Counted from the first letter of the stretch, positions 11,795 to 26,600 are shown. The stretch is 64,000 nt of DNA from Membranipora membranacea (GCA_914767715.1 OU612069.1:26347387-26411386), one strand, 5' to 3'. Numbers and translations are program-made. The notes: generated by a model from the letters alone, not told the origin.

Positions 11795-12209
11795 TGTCAC
11801 TAATCAATTTTTATCATGATTTTTGTTCAAGCAAAGCATTTGACGGTGTGAACCATGATATTCTTCTCGGTAAGCTAAAGACATTCAATATTAGTGATTT
11901 CTCACTTCAGATTATCAAATTGTTCCTCAGAAGTTGTTATCAGTTTGTCTCTTTGAATGGTACACTCTCCAAGACTCTTCCTATTAAAGTGGGTGTTCCC
12001 CACGGTTCGATTCTTGCCCCCACCTTTATTCAGATTTTTATAGATGATATTCAGCATCTCCCTGTATTGTCGACCTCATATGCACATGCAGATGACGCTG
12101 TTTTTGTGTGTGGTCACAGCAATGCTCATTCTTTGGAGAGAATGTGCAACAACAGTCTTTTGAAAATATCTGATTGGTGCAAAAGTTATATTTGTCTTAT
12201 CAACTACTG
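11795..12209 (+). pseudogene. LINE reverse transcriptase fragment
   Basis: The frame holds a non-LTR reverse transcriptase core: SKAFDGVNHDILLGKL, then GVPHGSILAP and an HADDAVF box in place of the usual (Y/F)ADD. It lacks N- and C-terminal parts, so it is a 5'- and 3'-truncated fragment of a jockey/CR1-like element. Confidence 0.82.
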
Positions 12210-12239
12210 ATATCAGGGGTGAGTGCGATGTTGCTTGGC

Positions 12240-13130
12240 TTAGGTCTTAAAATGGTATTCCAGCTAGAAGATGTTTTATATTCGTTCCTGAAAACATGAT
12301 TAAAAAGATGGTGTCAGCTATTTTTACAAAATACCTCTTGCTCTGATCAAAAATAAAATCACGCAATGAGGATAGATTTAAAAACTCCAGCCTTTCTTCA
12401 TAACGTTAGTCTGGTAAAATGGTCTTTGTGGCCGATCGCTGGATTCTTTCAAAGCGCACAATGTCACAATCATTTAAAAGTAAAAACCAAGCCCGAGCAG
12501 CATATGTGGCTAAAGATCGTATGTCGGTAAAATAATATTTAAATAAATCGTTGGTATTCATAGCTAGTACCTTACTTTGGCGTAATAAAAAAAGTCTTGA
12601 ATTGCAATTAGCTATAATGCTATCTACATGACTAGAAAAATTAAGGTGATTGTAAATATTAACTCCTAAGACTTTGCCTAAAACAGAAGGTGCAATATTA
12701 ATATCATCATTTAAAGCTACAGGCTAGTTATATGTATGCCAGTGATTGATCAAAACATTTATTATTTAAAATATTTCAATTGATTCCCTAATCCTTCATC
12801 TTTTGAATAACAATATTAGGCTGTAGCTTATCAAATGCCTTTGAAAAATGTAAACAGGCCAGTTGTACATAATTCTGCTCAGGGGAATCTAGGTCAGCTG
12901 TTAAATCATCCAGTAGCTGTAAAATAGTATCAGTGGTACCTAACTTTGGCCTGTATGCGTAGTGCGTGGTCGAAACAATAGTTTGTATGCTACTTTTGAG
13001 TTTGTTAACAATGACCTGCTTACATGATTTACCTAAATGAAAAAGTAAAGACATGGGCCTGAAATCTTTGCATAATTTGGGAGTAGGTACCTTAGGTAGG
13101 TACCTTCATGAGCGCTGATACTTTCTCAAT
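12240..13130 (-). pseudogene. Second LINE fragment, opposite orientation, internally deleted
   Basis: Frame 12788-13054 reads SCKQVIVNKL, HYAYRPKLGTTD and FSKAFDKLQP, the start of a jockey/CR1-type reverse transcriptase. Minus-strand text at 12290-12720 reads like the C-terminal region of the same family (VLGVNIYNHLNFSSHVDS, then RFERIQRSA). The catalytic middle is missing. Confidence 0.75.
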
Positions 13131-13344
13131 TCAGCTCTTGTACTAACATCTTGGCAGTAATTATTGACAATTATGTAATCGATAATCACACTTCGAATTT
13201 GCCTGGAAGAATAGAAAAAGGCTCTGGTAGTATTTTAATTTGGCATTTCAGCTTCATGTGTAAGATGGTGTGAAGGGCCAATTGATATTAGAGAAAGTTC
13301 TTCCCCACCTGTGGTTTGTCTCAGGGGCCAGCACTAGATAGGCA

Positions 13345-13918
13345 TGGTAACATCTAAGCTTCTAAACTATAGCATAAAATTCAACACGGCAGATATTCAT
13401 AAATCAAAGGCTACATGATTATATCACTTTGGTAAATAGCACAAAATCAACTGTTATCCTTTTTGCTATTTTGATGCAACAGGACAGCCTTGTTAAAGTT
13501 GTTACTTATTCAGTTGTGTCCACACACACATGTCTTTCTGTGTTGTTCCCTAACCTGAGCCGGTCTTGACCTACCTGTGATCTTCGAATTGATATATCGA
13601 TCCACATAACATTTACAGTGTTCTTTAAGATTCATCTGCACATTATAAGCTCTTCCCTGTTGTTAGAGGATATCTCCTATTGAATTAGGATCAATCTCAT
13701 GGGTTATTGGGTTTTTGACTCATTTGACCTCGGTCGGGTAGAGAAACATACCAGATAATTGATCTTCAACAGTCTTGTCAGCACTTGCCTTACAGACATT
13801 GATAAATATATAGATCATTTCAAATCCCTCCCTCATTTGGTGTATGTCTCAGGAGCTTGACAACTTGGGCCAAGTTTGGCTGGAGCCAAATTTGGACTGG
13901 GCCAAGTTGTCACGCTTC
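13345..13918. repeat. Inverted repeat, left copy (partner 28582-29160)
   Basis: Reverse-complement matches to 28582-29160 run through GAAGAGCTTATAATGTGCAG, AAGATCACAGGTAGGTCAAG and AGGTTAGGGAACAACACAGA. The inner end (13858-13918) carries units of the GGGCCAAGTT minisatellite and ends in GCGTGACAACTTGGCCC on the minus strand. Divergence is moderate, with small indels. The stretch 13919-14605 beyond it holds no gene that I can support. Confidence 0.85.
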
Positions 13919-14605
13919 CTTTTTCTAGGCAAGATCTAAACTAAATTTATACTGTTCTTAGCTTGTAGTCATTATTCAGATTGGTGAATATCTACCTATA
14001 GGCACGGGGTATTTTTTCACAAACAAGACATACTGGTGAGGATGAAAGCCAACCAACGGATACAAGCTAGACCATACTCAGTGAAATTTCTATGCGTTTC
14101 CTGAATATTTTATTTACTAATGAATAAGACAGCGTTGATGTTATTATAATACGGAATAACTCAATGCGTACAATATAGCCGCATTTGAAGTAGCACCGGC
14201 ACAGCACTATATGACACCAAGTCAAATGTAATAACACACCACAACGATGTCATAAGAAGAGACAGGGCGCTTTCGTAGCCCTTAGTATGACCCGATGAAA
14301 AAGTTTTAAAGAAGAAGTTCTTGTAGTAAGGATGTGCACTATATTGTACATCGATTTTTCAAGCTGGCATGCTGCTGAGTTAGGTCCCTGGCAATAAGTT
14401 GATGTTGAATTCCAAGTACCAGTTATGGTTTCCCGATAACACTAAATAATTCTCAGAAACTGTTAGGCCTATATTTTAAAATGAATCCAACATCTTAGCA
14501 AGCGTCTTAAAACAGCAGGAGTCCGCTTTAGGATATTGAAGGACATCATTAATCCAGTTTGCGTTCACTTATCATACATTGACAATAATATGTGAATGAA
14601 TCAAT

Positions 14606-17600
14606 TTAATCAAAAAAGTGCCAGCGCTTGTGAATAATAATCAATAATACAATACATATTATATCAAGTGCCACTCCAACGTAGTAATAAGTATTCGTCA
14701 AAGTTGCACCAGGGGTTTGGTTGACAGCAAGTAGAACCAGATTAGAGACACGATCCATGGAAATCAATACTCCCATAGCTGTGGCCTGCATGGACCTCGG
14801 CGCTGATATAGTTGCCAACTCATACCCTTATTAAAATCAAAAATTATATCCGATTAATGAAGAAGCTAAATTAAATTACTGTCTGATGTGTTGACACACT
14901 AATATGTCCAGAATTCACAGACCACAGATAATGTGGTTTCATTTTACCTGAAACTAAATGTTTAGCAAATTGATAGCCAAGGTAAAGATCAAAGTTTTAT
15001 TAAAACCGTAGGGAGTCTCTTCTGGCTCGACTATGACATAGAAATGGTATGCACAGTATTTTTTTAAATCAAATTTGATTGCGAGGTTGATTACCTCAAT
15101 ATATGTTCCATCTCATAGGGTGCTGGTACCAATGACCAAGGGAGGAATTGAAATTGAAGAGAGTGAAAAATTTAAAATTGCAATAGAAAAAAACATTAAA
15201 TTAATTCAATCCTACCTGCAGTATAGATGAAAGCAACACTTATTCCTTGGAAGATGAAGTTTGGTATAGAAAAGTTAACTTTCCCTGAAATTTACAAATG
15301 TAAACTTTCAACAGCAAAACAAATCCCCAAAAATTATAATTTGAGTAGAATTTATGATAATGTGCTTCATAAATCAGCTTAGTAGCCTTAAAATACATTG
15401 ATAAAGCGTTTCATGAGCTTTAAAAGGCCAAGGTCACTTCCATAGGCAGTCCGGCCTGAGAAGTGCTCTGCATTATAATATTAACTTCATAAACCTACTG
15501 AAATCTATCTAAACTTAAAGGGACAGTCCTTATAGAATATATTAGGATATATTAACCCAGTAAATCAGATACTGTGAGTTCATAGGGCAAAAAAAATGAA
15601 AACTGTGGAAAATGGCCATTGGTTTTTTTTTTCAATTATTTTAGCAAGGATCATAGTGGATCATAGTGGTCAGGGGGAGGCAATAAATCACTATGATACA
15701 ATATGATCCTAATTTTCAAAATTTACAGCAATTTTATTACAATAAGGTTCACAGTAGCCAGGGCAGGCTGTCGCGTCGGGGTGGGTGGGGAGGGGGGACA
15801 GCCTGGGTAAATCCATTTGTTAAGAGAGGACAACTCACAAATGAATTGCAATAGTTGTGAATTCGGAATAAAATAAGAGATGTCCGATTTTATTCTATGG
15901 TCTATTGGTCATTAGTGCCCAATATAGAAATAAACTAAGTTGATGTCTGTCTATCAATGTCTATTGATCACGATGCTGAACTTGGACAATAGATTTTCTT
16001 TCACTCCAGCCAGTCTCTACTAGTTGAGACTAAGTAAGTAGTAGTTTTACAAACAGTATGCATACCAAATGAACTGGAAATCACATTGGATAAGAAGAAG
16101 AATCAAATGTAAAACCAAGACTACTCCTTGGTCAAACTAACAAAGATAATTGTTTGTGTTAGTTGGCTCTTGATCGTAAAGCAGAATTTTTGAAAATAGA
16201 CAGGTCTGTGTCGTGACCTTGAAGAGGTCACGACACAGACCTGTCTATTTTCAAAAATTCTGCTTTACGATCAAGAGCCAACTAACACAAACAATTATCT
16301 TTGGATTTACCCAGGCTGCCCCCCCCCCTTTCCCCACCGACCCATACCCGACACAACAGCCTGCCCATGCTAGGTTCACAGTCTGTTTTAATTCATATGC
16401 CCTAATGACTTTTCAGCCTGAGATCTTTAAAACTGTACCAAAAATGGCCTAGGACTTTCACTTTAACCAAATGGCTAGATATACTAGATCACTGAGAGAT
16501 AACAGATACTGGAGAGGTATACACCCGAGGGTGCTGGGGGCTGGAACAATCAACAATGAAAGCTCCCCCGGTGGGACTCGAACCCACAACCCCTGCGGCA
16601 CTAATCGCCTGGCAGTGAATAGCAAGCACGCTAACCGATTGCGCCATCTCACCATCCCCAAAAAAATAATGGGTGGATGGTGCTAATTAGATAGCACGCT
16701 ATTCACTACTCGGAGTTGTGTTCTCTCACCCCACTGCACATTCCGATCCACCATTGCTACCCTATGAAACACAGCGTACGTGTTAGGGTTGTTGGCCTTA
16801 CATGGCCCATTGCTTGGACCCCTTGTAGTAGGTTTAGCTGTCTTTCCAGCTTGTCAGCATGTCTTTCCATGCTGTCACATGTCTTTCTATGAGTCAGTCA
16901 GTAGAAAAGTACACAGGAGAGGTATACACCCGAGGGTGCTGGGGGCTGGAACAATCAACAATGAAAGCTCCCCCAGTGGGACTCGACCCCACAACTCCTC
17001 CTGCACTAATCACCTGGCAGTGAATAGTAGGACTTTCACTTTAACCAAATGGCTGGATAGATTACCTCAGATCACTCAGAGATAACAGTTGAAGGCTAAG
17101 ATACTCAGAATAACTAATAATCCGAAGATAAATTACACCTTTAACTTCAACTTTTTACTATTTTTATATCAGATGACATGTTGAATGTAACTTGTTTCAT
17201 TCAATTATGATGGAATCACATGAGTCAAAAGCTAATAATGGTAGACATATACACAAGATGCATGTCTATGGTATCAAAGTCCCCAACGGAAGTCTTGCGT
17301 GCGAGCGTCAAATTCAGCAAGGACTTACTTCATAACTCCAGGCCCAATTGAGCTGTTCTTGGGCTCATTTTGAAGTTTATTAAGCAGAGCAGTTCATCTA
17401 ATGATCGTAAGCTTTATTTCATTGATGCTTTAGTTACACACCTAAAGATAACTGAAGGGCCTAAGCAATATATAGTCTAGCAGCTAGTCTTGCTGTAGCA
17501 ATATACTGAAAGTGATAGAATTCATAGCAATTATGGGTAAGTTGTGTGGTATCATGTAAGTAGTGTAGGTTGGATAGCGTTATAAATTACCCCCTCTTTC

Positions 17601-20600
17601 ATCAACGACACCTATGAGGTATTAAAGCATAGTCCTGTACCAGCGCAGTATGCAACCACTTCAAAATTTTATTAATTACTGATTATGACCACAATCATTA
17701 CAATTTGCAGTTAAGTTGCTTAGTTCATTAAGCTTAAAAGTTCTCTATAGTCCTACAAGTTGTTAGCATAGTGCGCTTTTACAGCATAAGGTTTTGAAAC
17801 CTCATAGGTGCCATTGATGTAAAAGGGGCAAGTTCTAGCACTATATATAATTTTTACCGAGAAATGCTACAATTTTTTGTGTGTCAAAATAAAATTGCAT
17901 AACTCGTGCGGAACTAACTGCTGGACTACATATTCCTTTGGACATCTGCATCATATACTTTCAATGAAACCTTACCACTTTGTGAGACATAGCAAATCTG
18001 AGCGATGATCATGCAGCATAGTCCGGCAACAATTCGATGGAATAAATTGATGTTTATACCCCTTATACGGCGAAGCATGTATGAGACAGCATATATTGCT
18101 GGTATGACCGCTAAACATGTGATTTGTTGGATCCCTTCGTAGATTATCTAAGGAAGAAAGAAAATAAGTCACTCTGCTGGTGTGGTATGCTTCGGCTTGT
18201 CTCAGAACTGAAAGTTTACATTTTGCACAACGACTCGAAACCTTCAATATTAACAGTGAATTAAGTGGCCTTGTCATTCTTGAATCTGCAAAAATCTATC
18301 AATCTATGTGCTGCCTATATATTAACTCAACCAAGAAAATAAATACATACCCTATCATTGTCAGTCTCAAGCTCCAAAAGTGTCTCATTCCCACACTCCA
18401 TTGATTTATTCATTGTTGGTGTAGATGACCCCTGTGTTATAATACATTAGAGAATAGAAATTGAAATTGAACATTCATAAGAGCCGTTGACCAGTGACAA
18501 AATAATTACAGAGCTGTATGCCAATCGTATTTTTTCTAGAAACAGTCTGAACTTACCAGAGCCAATGAATAATTTCTCTATTTGGAGAAGCCAATGTTTC
18601 TTAAATAGGTAATTTATGATTTAGCTCAATGTAGAATTTAAAAGCATGCAAAACTGTATTATTATCAAAAATAACATCTGTGTCAGAAACATCATAATTT
18701 GTAGGTTACTGATCTTTCGGATTTTCCTGTTCTGAGCATCATGTTTTATGTGACTTAAACAAATTGGAAAATGTGGCCAGTTATACAATTCAAACCAAAG
18801 ACAGAAATCAAAGAGTAGTTTTTGAAACTTCATATGAATCTGAGACGGTTTCTCAGCTAAAAAAGCAAACTGATAGTGGAATAAATATAGAAAGTGATTT
18901 GCTCAAATTATATGAGATCTACTGATCAGGTTTATCTACGGTAGGTACGAAAAGCCGAACCACGAACTCAAAAACTACGAACCCTCATAAAACCGAACTC
19001 AGGATTATCCTCTCCTTCTTAAATCAATTTGCTCAAAGTTTAAATTGTCAGTGGCCAATGAAATGTCATGATTTGGATAAGTGACCAATAATATAACAGA
19101 TATCAAACTTTGACTTTTAATAGAGCTTTTAATAGGCTTGGTGCACAAGTTCAAGGTCATTTGATTAAAAATTATGGAGAGCAAGGTGGCACGGTTTGGT
19201 GCACACCAAGTAGATGTCAAATTTGAAATTAGTCATGATGAATCCAAATGAACTTTTGCATTAGAGAGAGGAATGGTTTGACTACATATTCCTGCAAGTT
19301 TGAAAATGATGGAAGTGTTTGGAGCTACTAGAGAAGGCTGTAATGGAGGACAAACCTCACTTATTAGAAAAAGAATGGTCACAGGACACAGTTTAGTATA
19401 ATTATTGGAGTCCCTTGAATTGACTCTTCACTGGAGCACAAGGCTACCTCCTGCATCATCACATCTCAACAGAGTTAACAAGTATGTTCTATTGGTGTTA
19501 GCCTATCTTGAAATATTGTTTTTTAGTGTTCATGGCTGTTCTTTGGCTTCAAAGCATGAGGGGGAAAGTAGCCTGACCTCTGAATATACATTATTATTCT
19601 CTTCTATAAAAATTAGGTCATACATACAGCATTCGGTGCTACTCTAAGAGACATCAGATCAGTGTTGCCTCTACATTAGCATCATCTCTGAAATGATTCT
19701 ATGAAAGTGGTTAGGCAAATACTTATATGAACTGCATAGGGCCTATTGCAATGATTAACAAAAGAAATCTTGTGTTTGTAGATATCCATGCGGGCCCTTA
19801 CTCATCACAACTTCAGCTATTGATTTCTCTTACTTGTACCACAGAATACCAAAAAAATGCCTGTTTTCTCTCTAATAATATAGTGCGACAATGGGTATTT
19901 TGGTTTGATGGTTAGACTCACATGCTGTTCTATAGCTGTGTGACGAAGTCAGGTTCAAGCTGTGGTGGCCCGGACTAAACTGATAATGATAATATCCTAG
20001 TCTTCTACAACGGCCTCGTGTAATTAAGCTGGAAGTTGGGTCAGGCATGTATCAAAATAAATTGTGTATTATTCATTTTATCCCAGCCGAGCATGATTGA
20101 TATATAATGTGGTGTGAGGTTCACCAGTCACCATCTAGCCATAAAAAAGCAAATAATATCAACCGGCAATGACGAAACTGTGAGCTTAAATCATGCTGCC
20201 CTAAAGCTAGGAGTAGAGTGAGGTGAGCAAAAAAGTGAGTTATAAATTTTAACGCAAAATAACATGACATATAATATCAAACACTTCTCTTTGGATTCAT
20301 ATGTGATACTTTATGGTTTTTTTAGTTGCGAAGTACCAGAAGACACAGCGCAATCCATGTGATAGCTGGTGTGCAACAGTGATGGCTTGATAGTTAGCTT
20401 ACTGTCATTAGCAACATACATTGCCACTACGATTGGATAGGAACTGCTTTATGTCCCCAATGGTCTACCATCACATGTGTATTCACAGCCACAAATGCTC
20501 ACACTTCAGTTAAAATCCACCCGAGCCATTACTATTCTCTCAGGCCTTGTGTCTCTCAGGCCTTGTGTCTGCCTCTCATTTTGCCGCTATTTCAGGCACC

Positions 20601-23600
20601 ATAATATACAAATAAGTTCATTGAATACACATATAAACACCATCAACAGTCTCTTCTCTGAACCATTACCTTCATTTAAATGCGCATATAATAAATTATC
20701 TGCTTGGATCACCTTATCACTCACATAAACTGAGTATTCGCAAGCATCATTTAATAAGTAAAAGGATCACTGCGAGCGTCAACTTTCCAGGATCATTCGC
20801 ACCACCGTGGTAATAATCACTAAGTTTGAACTCGGTGGCTCCCAGCTCTCCGGAACCTCTGTCTCAATCTGGAAATCGTTCAAGCCATGATCTTGCCTGG
20901 TGTCTTTTCTAGAACAAAATCCCCTTTTTTGTTCAGTTGGGGACAAACTCCCTGCTCCCCTCCCTGTTCTTCTCCCACCCTCCCTGCTGCTACTATGTCC
21001 CAAACTCTCTGCTGGGATGGGAGTTGTCACCCTACCATTTGCCAAAGTGCAAGAGAAGATAACCCTGTTCTTCAAAGGTCCAATTTTGTTACGAAGCATA
21101 TCATTGGACGAAATTATGTTATCAGACACATTGAAGGTTCTGTTTTTATAAAGGTTCGTAGCTTGAGAGTTTGTGGTTCGGTTTTTCGTACCTACCCGGT
21201 TTATCTTAGATATTTTTTTCCAGAAATCAGTATTTACAGTCTGCTGTTCAAGGATCGAATTCAGTGGCGCCTTGCGGCAGTAAGTCAAAGGATGGGGCTA
21301 TGCCCATTACTTACATATTCTGTTGGAAGCCATGTACTATAAGAAAGTGGCAGAATACAGAGTATGACTAGAGAGTACTTCCCAAAATGCTCCCTCTCAT
21401 TCACTGCCTGCTCAGGGAAATCTCCACCATTTTTGTGGGCAGCAGTTGAAAGAAAGGACTCTCCTTCCTTTAGCAGGCTGGCAAAATAAGGACTAGCTAA
21501 TTTGTTGGGTTGGCAGCGGTGGTGTTGTGATGCCCCAACAATCCCCAACGTCGTTGGGGTAAGAATTTTTCCCATTGTTTTTACCCCAACGGACGTTGGG
21601 GTAAGACAATTTGACTGAAAGACCATTCTGATACATTTTTCTTCTATTTTATTTGGGAGTCGTCAAGGACCGTTTCAAGGGACGTTTTATTCAAGTCTCT
21701 TATTATCTCTTATTTCTGGGGGTATTATATTGGGAAGTTTGTGAGAGCCCACACATGTCATAGAATTTTTATGAAAGAGTGCAAGTTTTACTATGAGACT
21801 GATTTTGTGTGAGCTCCTGAAGATATGTGAATGCAGAGTTGTTGAAAATTGTGTTCCGAGTAAACCCACACAGCACTTTCTCGATTTTGTTCAAATGAAG
21901 CTCCTACAAAAGCCTGGTTTTCAGATGCTGGACAATTGAGTCAAGCTCAATCTAGGCCCGTCAGAGGGGTGTCAATGTAAAACTCTAAAGACGCTTTGAT
22001 CAGCCAGTTTTGTAATTAGTACATTCATACAGTTCTACTCACTCTCTTCTTTTCCAGGCCTGTTTCCATATTCCAAAAGTGTCTACGATGACACTTGTAT
22101 CAGATCGAGGTTCTCTTACAGATTTTGTGAAAATAACTAAAACAAGATACAAATATTCAATATCAATTTTAATGCTTCAGCACCGGTTGCAAAATTTCAT
22201 ACTTCTATTTGTGATGTGAAGTGCAGTGAAGTGGGCGAAAACTGAGATTTTTGTAATTGCTATGGTATCGACAAAGTTAGCATCAATGATCCAACTTACC
22301 AGAAAATATTATTAATGTGCTAAGTGTTGATGCTACCAAGGTCATAACTGCGATGCAGGCAAAAATGAAGTGGAATTTATCCTGAAGATCCTCCGTCACC
22401 TGAGTGATTGATGAATCATCATACGACAGACTGATAGAACCAACAATGATGATTGCAGCTGTGTCTCCAAGTGTCCAAAACCAAAAATATATTGTATAGA
22501 GCGGTTTCAATGCCTCCCTTTCTCTCATCTAAAACAACAATACAATCTAAAAAGACAGAATAATGAGCATTGACAACAATCTAGACAGTGCAGTGTTTCA
22601 AATTGTTTCCAGTGCGAAAACAACCCCAGGACACTTTTTTTTGTAAACTGTCCCGGGGACGTTTTACAATAGCAACAGGACTACTGTAAACCAACCAAAT
22701 CTATTCAACATGTCCTTAGCAAACTGGACATCTTTCAAACTTAAGAGTCCCTCTGAAAACTGGTGTCCATGAAAACTAGTTCTATCAGGTGCTTTACGAG
22801 AGAAATTTACCACTCATAACCGTAATCAATATTTAAATAAGATTCGACCTGCATCACCTGGTACCCCTGAAATCATCATAATGGCAGCCAGTACAGCACG
22901 GTGTGCACCGGATAGATGATCTGACCCTACCTTAAGGATCTCAAATTGATAGTATCTTTAGATGGGACAGTCAGAAACTTAGGGGGAACCCTTTACAATA
23001 GAGGACACATTTCACAATATAGGTAGGAGAGTTTACAATACGAGGGGGAGGGGCAGTTTACATTGGGCCTGTTGCAATTGTTATGTGCATCTGGGACAGT
23101 TTACTGTATTTTCAATAGTACCTGGAATGTTTTTACGTGGGGAACATTTCGCAATACTACAACAAAATAAATGCTTACCTGGTCCCCAGCCAACGCTGGT
23201 GTTGCTGTGATTAGCATAGACTTGAAGCAAGAAAGCACTAATATCACAGACGTGTATAGTGTTATTATATCTTTAGGGTGATTTAATTCACAGTGTGGAT
23301 ACTGCTTTCCATCGAGCGTCCGGTTCAGTGAACAGTTTAGTTTATGACCAGCTTCTAACATCACTGCGGCTAAATATGTGAAGCTGATAAAGAAGATATA
23401 AGGTGTTAGACAGATATACATCATGACCTGATTAAGTGCTTAGGCCAAAAAAGTTTGTACTCTGTCCTTAACATAATTATGATCTTATATCTAGTTCCAT
23501 TTCCCTTTCTTACTAAGTTTGAATCGAGCATCTTAATAAGAAAATTCCTAGACAATCAATTAGTAATTCATCAAAATAATAATTCATCTTCATCTGTTGC

Positions 23601-26600
23601 GATGTTGTTACACCAATTTCTTATACCAGAGAAAACTTTCGGTTAGCAGGATTGGCTCGGATGTATAAGCTAGTCCTGCCTATTGCAAAAGGATCAAATG
23701 AACTGTTACTCAAAATGTGTACTGGCTGTTGTATTGGTTTGGTGTTCTGCTGCAGAATTAGACCTTTGTAATTTTTGTGCTGGTATATGGCGTCCATATT
23801 AATTGCCAACTGACTTGTGGGTAATTATTTTATTCAGAACACGTAACCTATACAAAATACTGACAATGTAACGATGGAACAGGACAGGACGAAACGATTT
23901 AACATGTGGTACGCAATGAAGCTAAAAATAAAATTAAATCATCATCAGAATTAAAAGCAAGACAAAAACCAATAAACAAAGTACACGATTTACAATATGA
24001 ATATAAGCTCTTACAATTATTGATAGGAGAGGGCGTTGAATTAAGGTAATGTCAAAGACCGATCCGAATATCAACATTTCATATACCGTTGGAAAGCTGC
24101 CGAGCTACTGAAAATGAATACCTGAACAAAAACTTGATTCGATGACGTGGTGTCATTTTAGTGAGGAAATGAGGCAAAAACCGCTGTTTTTGTCAATGCA
24201 GATGGAGGAGTCAAATTAATTGCAAAAATTTTCAATACATGTGAAATGTATACTTAGATATTGCACTCATCATAAAATTTGATTTTCTCTGATATATGAC
24301 TAGTCTAAATTGACTTTTTACGTCACGCCATACAATGCATTTTTTTTGTGAAGCCATGAAAATATGTGAAATTTCAATCATAAATTCACAACAGATCATA
24401 GGCTCAAATCAAAATTAATTATGATTTTCTATTAGAGTACTCTTCAAATGTCATACACATGGACTTTCAAAAAATTAGCTTGCATATGGCAGTGACAGTA
24501 GACTCTCGAATGCGGCTAATATTTTCGCCACCTTTGCATAACGCCAAACATGCTGTCCAAATAACCATTATTGTGGCCAAACAAAGTTTTTTTGAAAGTT
24601 CTCACATACGAAGCCGCTTTCATTAACCATGGTGCACACAAGAAATGCCAAGATAATTTTTCATTGCATCTTCATTTTTCTTGAATTTAACGCAAAAGAA
24701 TGCCAAAAAAGACCTCAAAAGTCCTTAAAAAGACCTCAAAAGTCCCTAAAAATAGCTGTTTTTTGGCATTATTTTGCGTTAAATTCAAGATAAATGAAGA
24801 TGCAATGAAAAATTATGTTGGCATTTCCTGTGTGCATCATGGTTAATGAAAGTGGCTTCGTATGTGAGAACTTTTAAAAAAACTTTGTTTGGCCACAATA
24901 ATGGTTTTTTGGACAGCATGTTTGGCGTTGTGCAAAGGTGGCGAAAATATCAGCCGTATTCGAGAGTCTACTGTCATTGCAATATGCAAGCTAATTTTTT
25001 GAAAGTCAATGTGTATGACATTTGAAGAGTACTCTAAGAAAAAATCTTAATTAATTTTGATTCGAGCTTATGATCTGTTGTGAATTATTGATTGAAATTT
25101 CAAATATTTTCACGGCTTCACAAAAAAATGCGTTGTATGGCGTGACGTAAAAAGTCAATTTAGACTAGTCATATATCTAAGAAAATCAAATTTTACGATG
25201 AACGCAATCTCTAAGTATCCATTCCACCTGATTTGAAATTTCTTGCAATTAATTTGACTGCTCAATCTGCATCGACAAAAAGAGCGTTTTCTGCCTCATT
25301 TCCTCCCTAAAATGACACAACGTCATCGAATCAAGTTTTTGTTCAGATATTCATTTTCAGTAGCTCGGTAGCTTTCCAACGGTATATGATATGTTGATAT
25401 TCGGATTGGTCTTTGACATTACCTTAACCAGCTGTTGTTGAGAACATAACTCCTCCAAGCTAATAATTAACACTGCTTAAAAGGGTATATATAGTCTTAT
25501 ATGACGTTTGTTTGTAATATGATAATAATGAATATGGAACACTTGACATAATAATATGCGCTCAAAATTAAGTTACAGCTATAGCATTGGATATAAATAT
25601 CCACAAACAGTTTGCTACATAGACTTACATGGTGTAGGGTTCTGTACCATTTTTTGGAGCGAGTTGAAAACATGATACACATTGATAAATTTACTGGCGG
25701 CCAGAGATAATATACCTTCCTCTTGCCGCGTGTAATAATGCTGGCTGATGGTTAAAACAAATGAGTCATAGTCATAGCTATATAACTTGTTACAATAGGA
25801 AAGCGCAAACAGCACAGAAATAACTGGCTGCTATAGCTATGTTTGTACCAAAATTATTGGTTATAATGAATACATTTAATAATCAATACTAATTACCTTG
25901 ATTAACTGGCCTTTTAAATTTCTTCTTGCATCAAAACAAAAATCATAAATACAAATGTCAATCCCAAAACAATTTTATGGGTGGGACAGGCATCCTAAGC
26001 TACAACAGTAACAACAACAACCTGGTAACTTCACACATGTTAGATTGTTCTCCAACTTTCGGAGTAGAGCGCCAGTCTTCATGGGTTCGATTCCAATTGC
26101 CCACTGACAACTAGGACTTGATGAACCTACACTTGTGCTCTAACCTGCCTAAAAACCGAGGGCAAGGTGTCCCTGACTAAACCCTGAAATTTTAATTATC
26201 AACTTAAGAATATCTGTCAAGGTCACACCCTAGCCTAGTCAAGCATGTATTCGACCGCAGGAAAGAAGTCAAAGAAGAAGTTCAAGTTCGATAGTCAAAT
26301 TAACCATGAGATGAAGCTATCAAGTCAGAAGGGCATATTGGTGATAGATTGGATACTGTTCTATAATACATTATTGTAGCTTCAGTAACCTAAGCCTGAA
26401 AAGATTAAGGCTTAGGTTACTGAAGCTACAATAATGTATTATAGAACAGTAGTATGTTACACTATCCTGTCAATGACATATGCGTGAGAAAATTGTCAGA
26501 GTATCTAGTAACTCACCAAAACCACATCGCGACGGTGCCTATGAGTAACATTCTTGTTTTTCGAACACAAGAATCCGAGACCACTCCGAACACAAGTGCG

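Noticed and set aside
16561-16657. Functional tRNA gene on the minus strand
   Set aside because: A and B boxes are good, but the anticodon arm and acceptor stem do not fold properly and the tail recurs at 16915-17062, so a SINE is the better call.
18551-18601. Candidate exon (HWLLQIEKLFIG) of the SLC15-like gene
   Set aside because: Exon 21315-21492 joins 18351-18431 in phase 0 without it, and including it breaks the frame.
20779-21288. 169-codon minus-strand frame
   Set aside because: It crosses the terminus of the 18938-21197 TIR element, has low-complexity stretches and no family match; the transporter exon next to it uses another boundary.
25615-25831. Candidate exon of the SLC15-like gene
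   Set aside because: Its phases (0 to 1) do not fit the neighbouring exons, whereas 23861-23921 joins exon 2 and exon 4 exactly.
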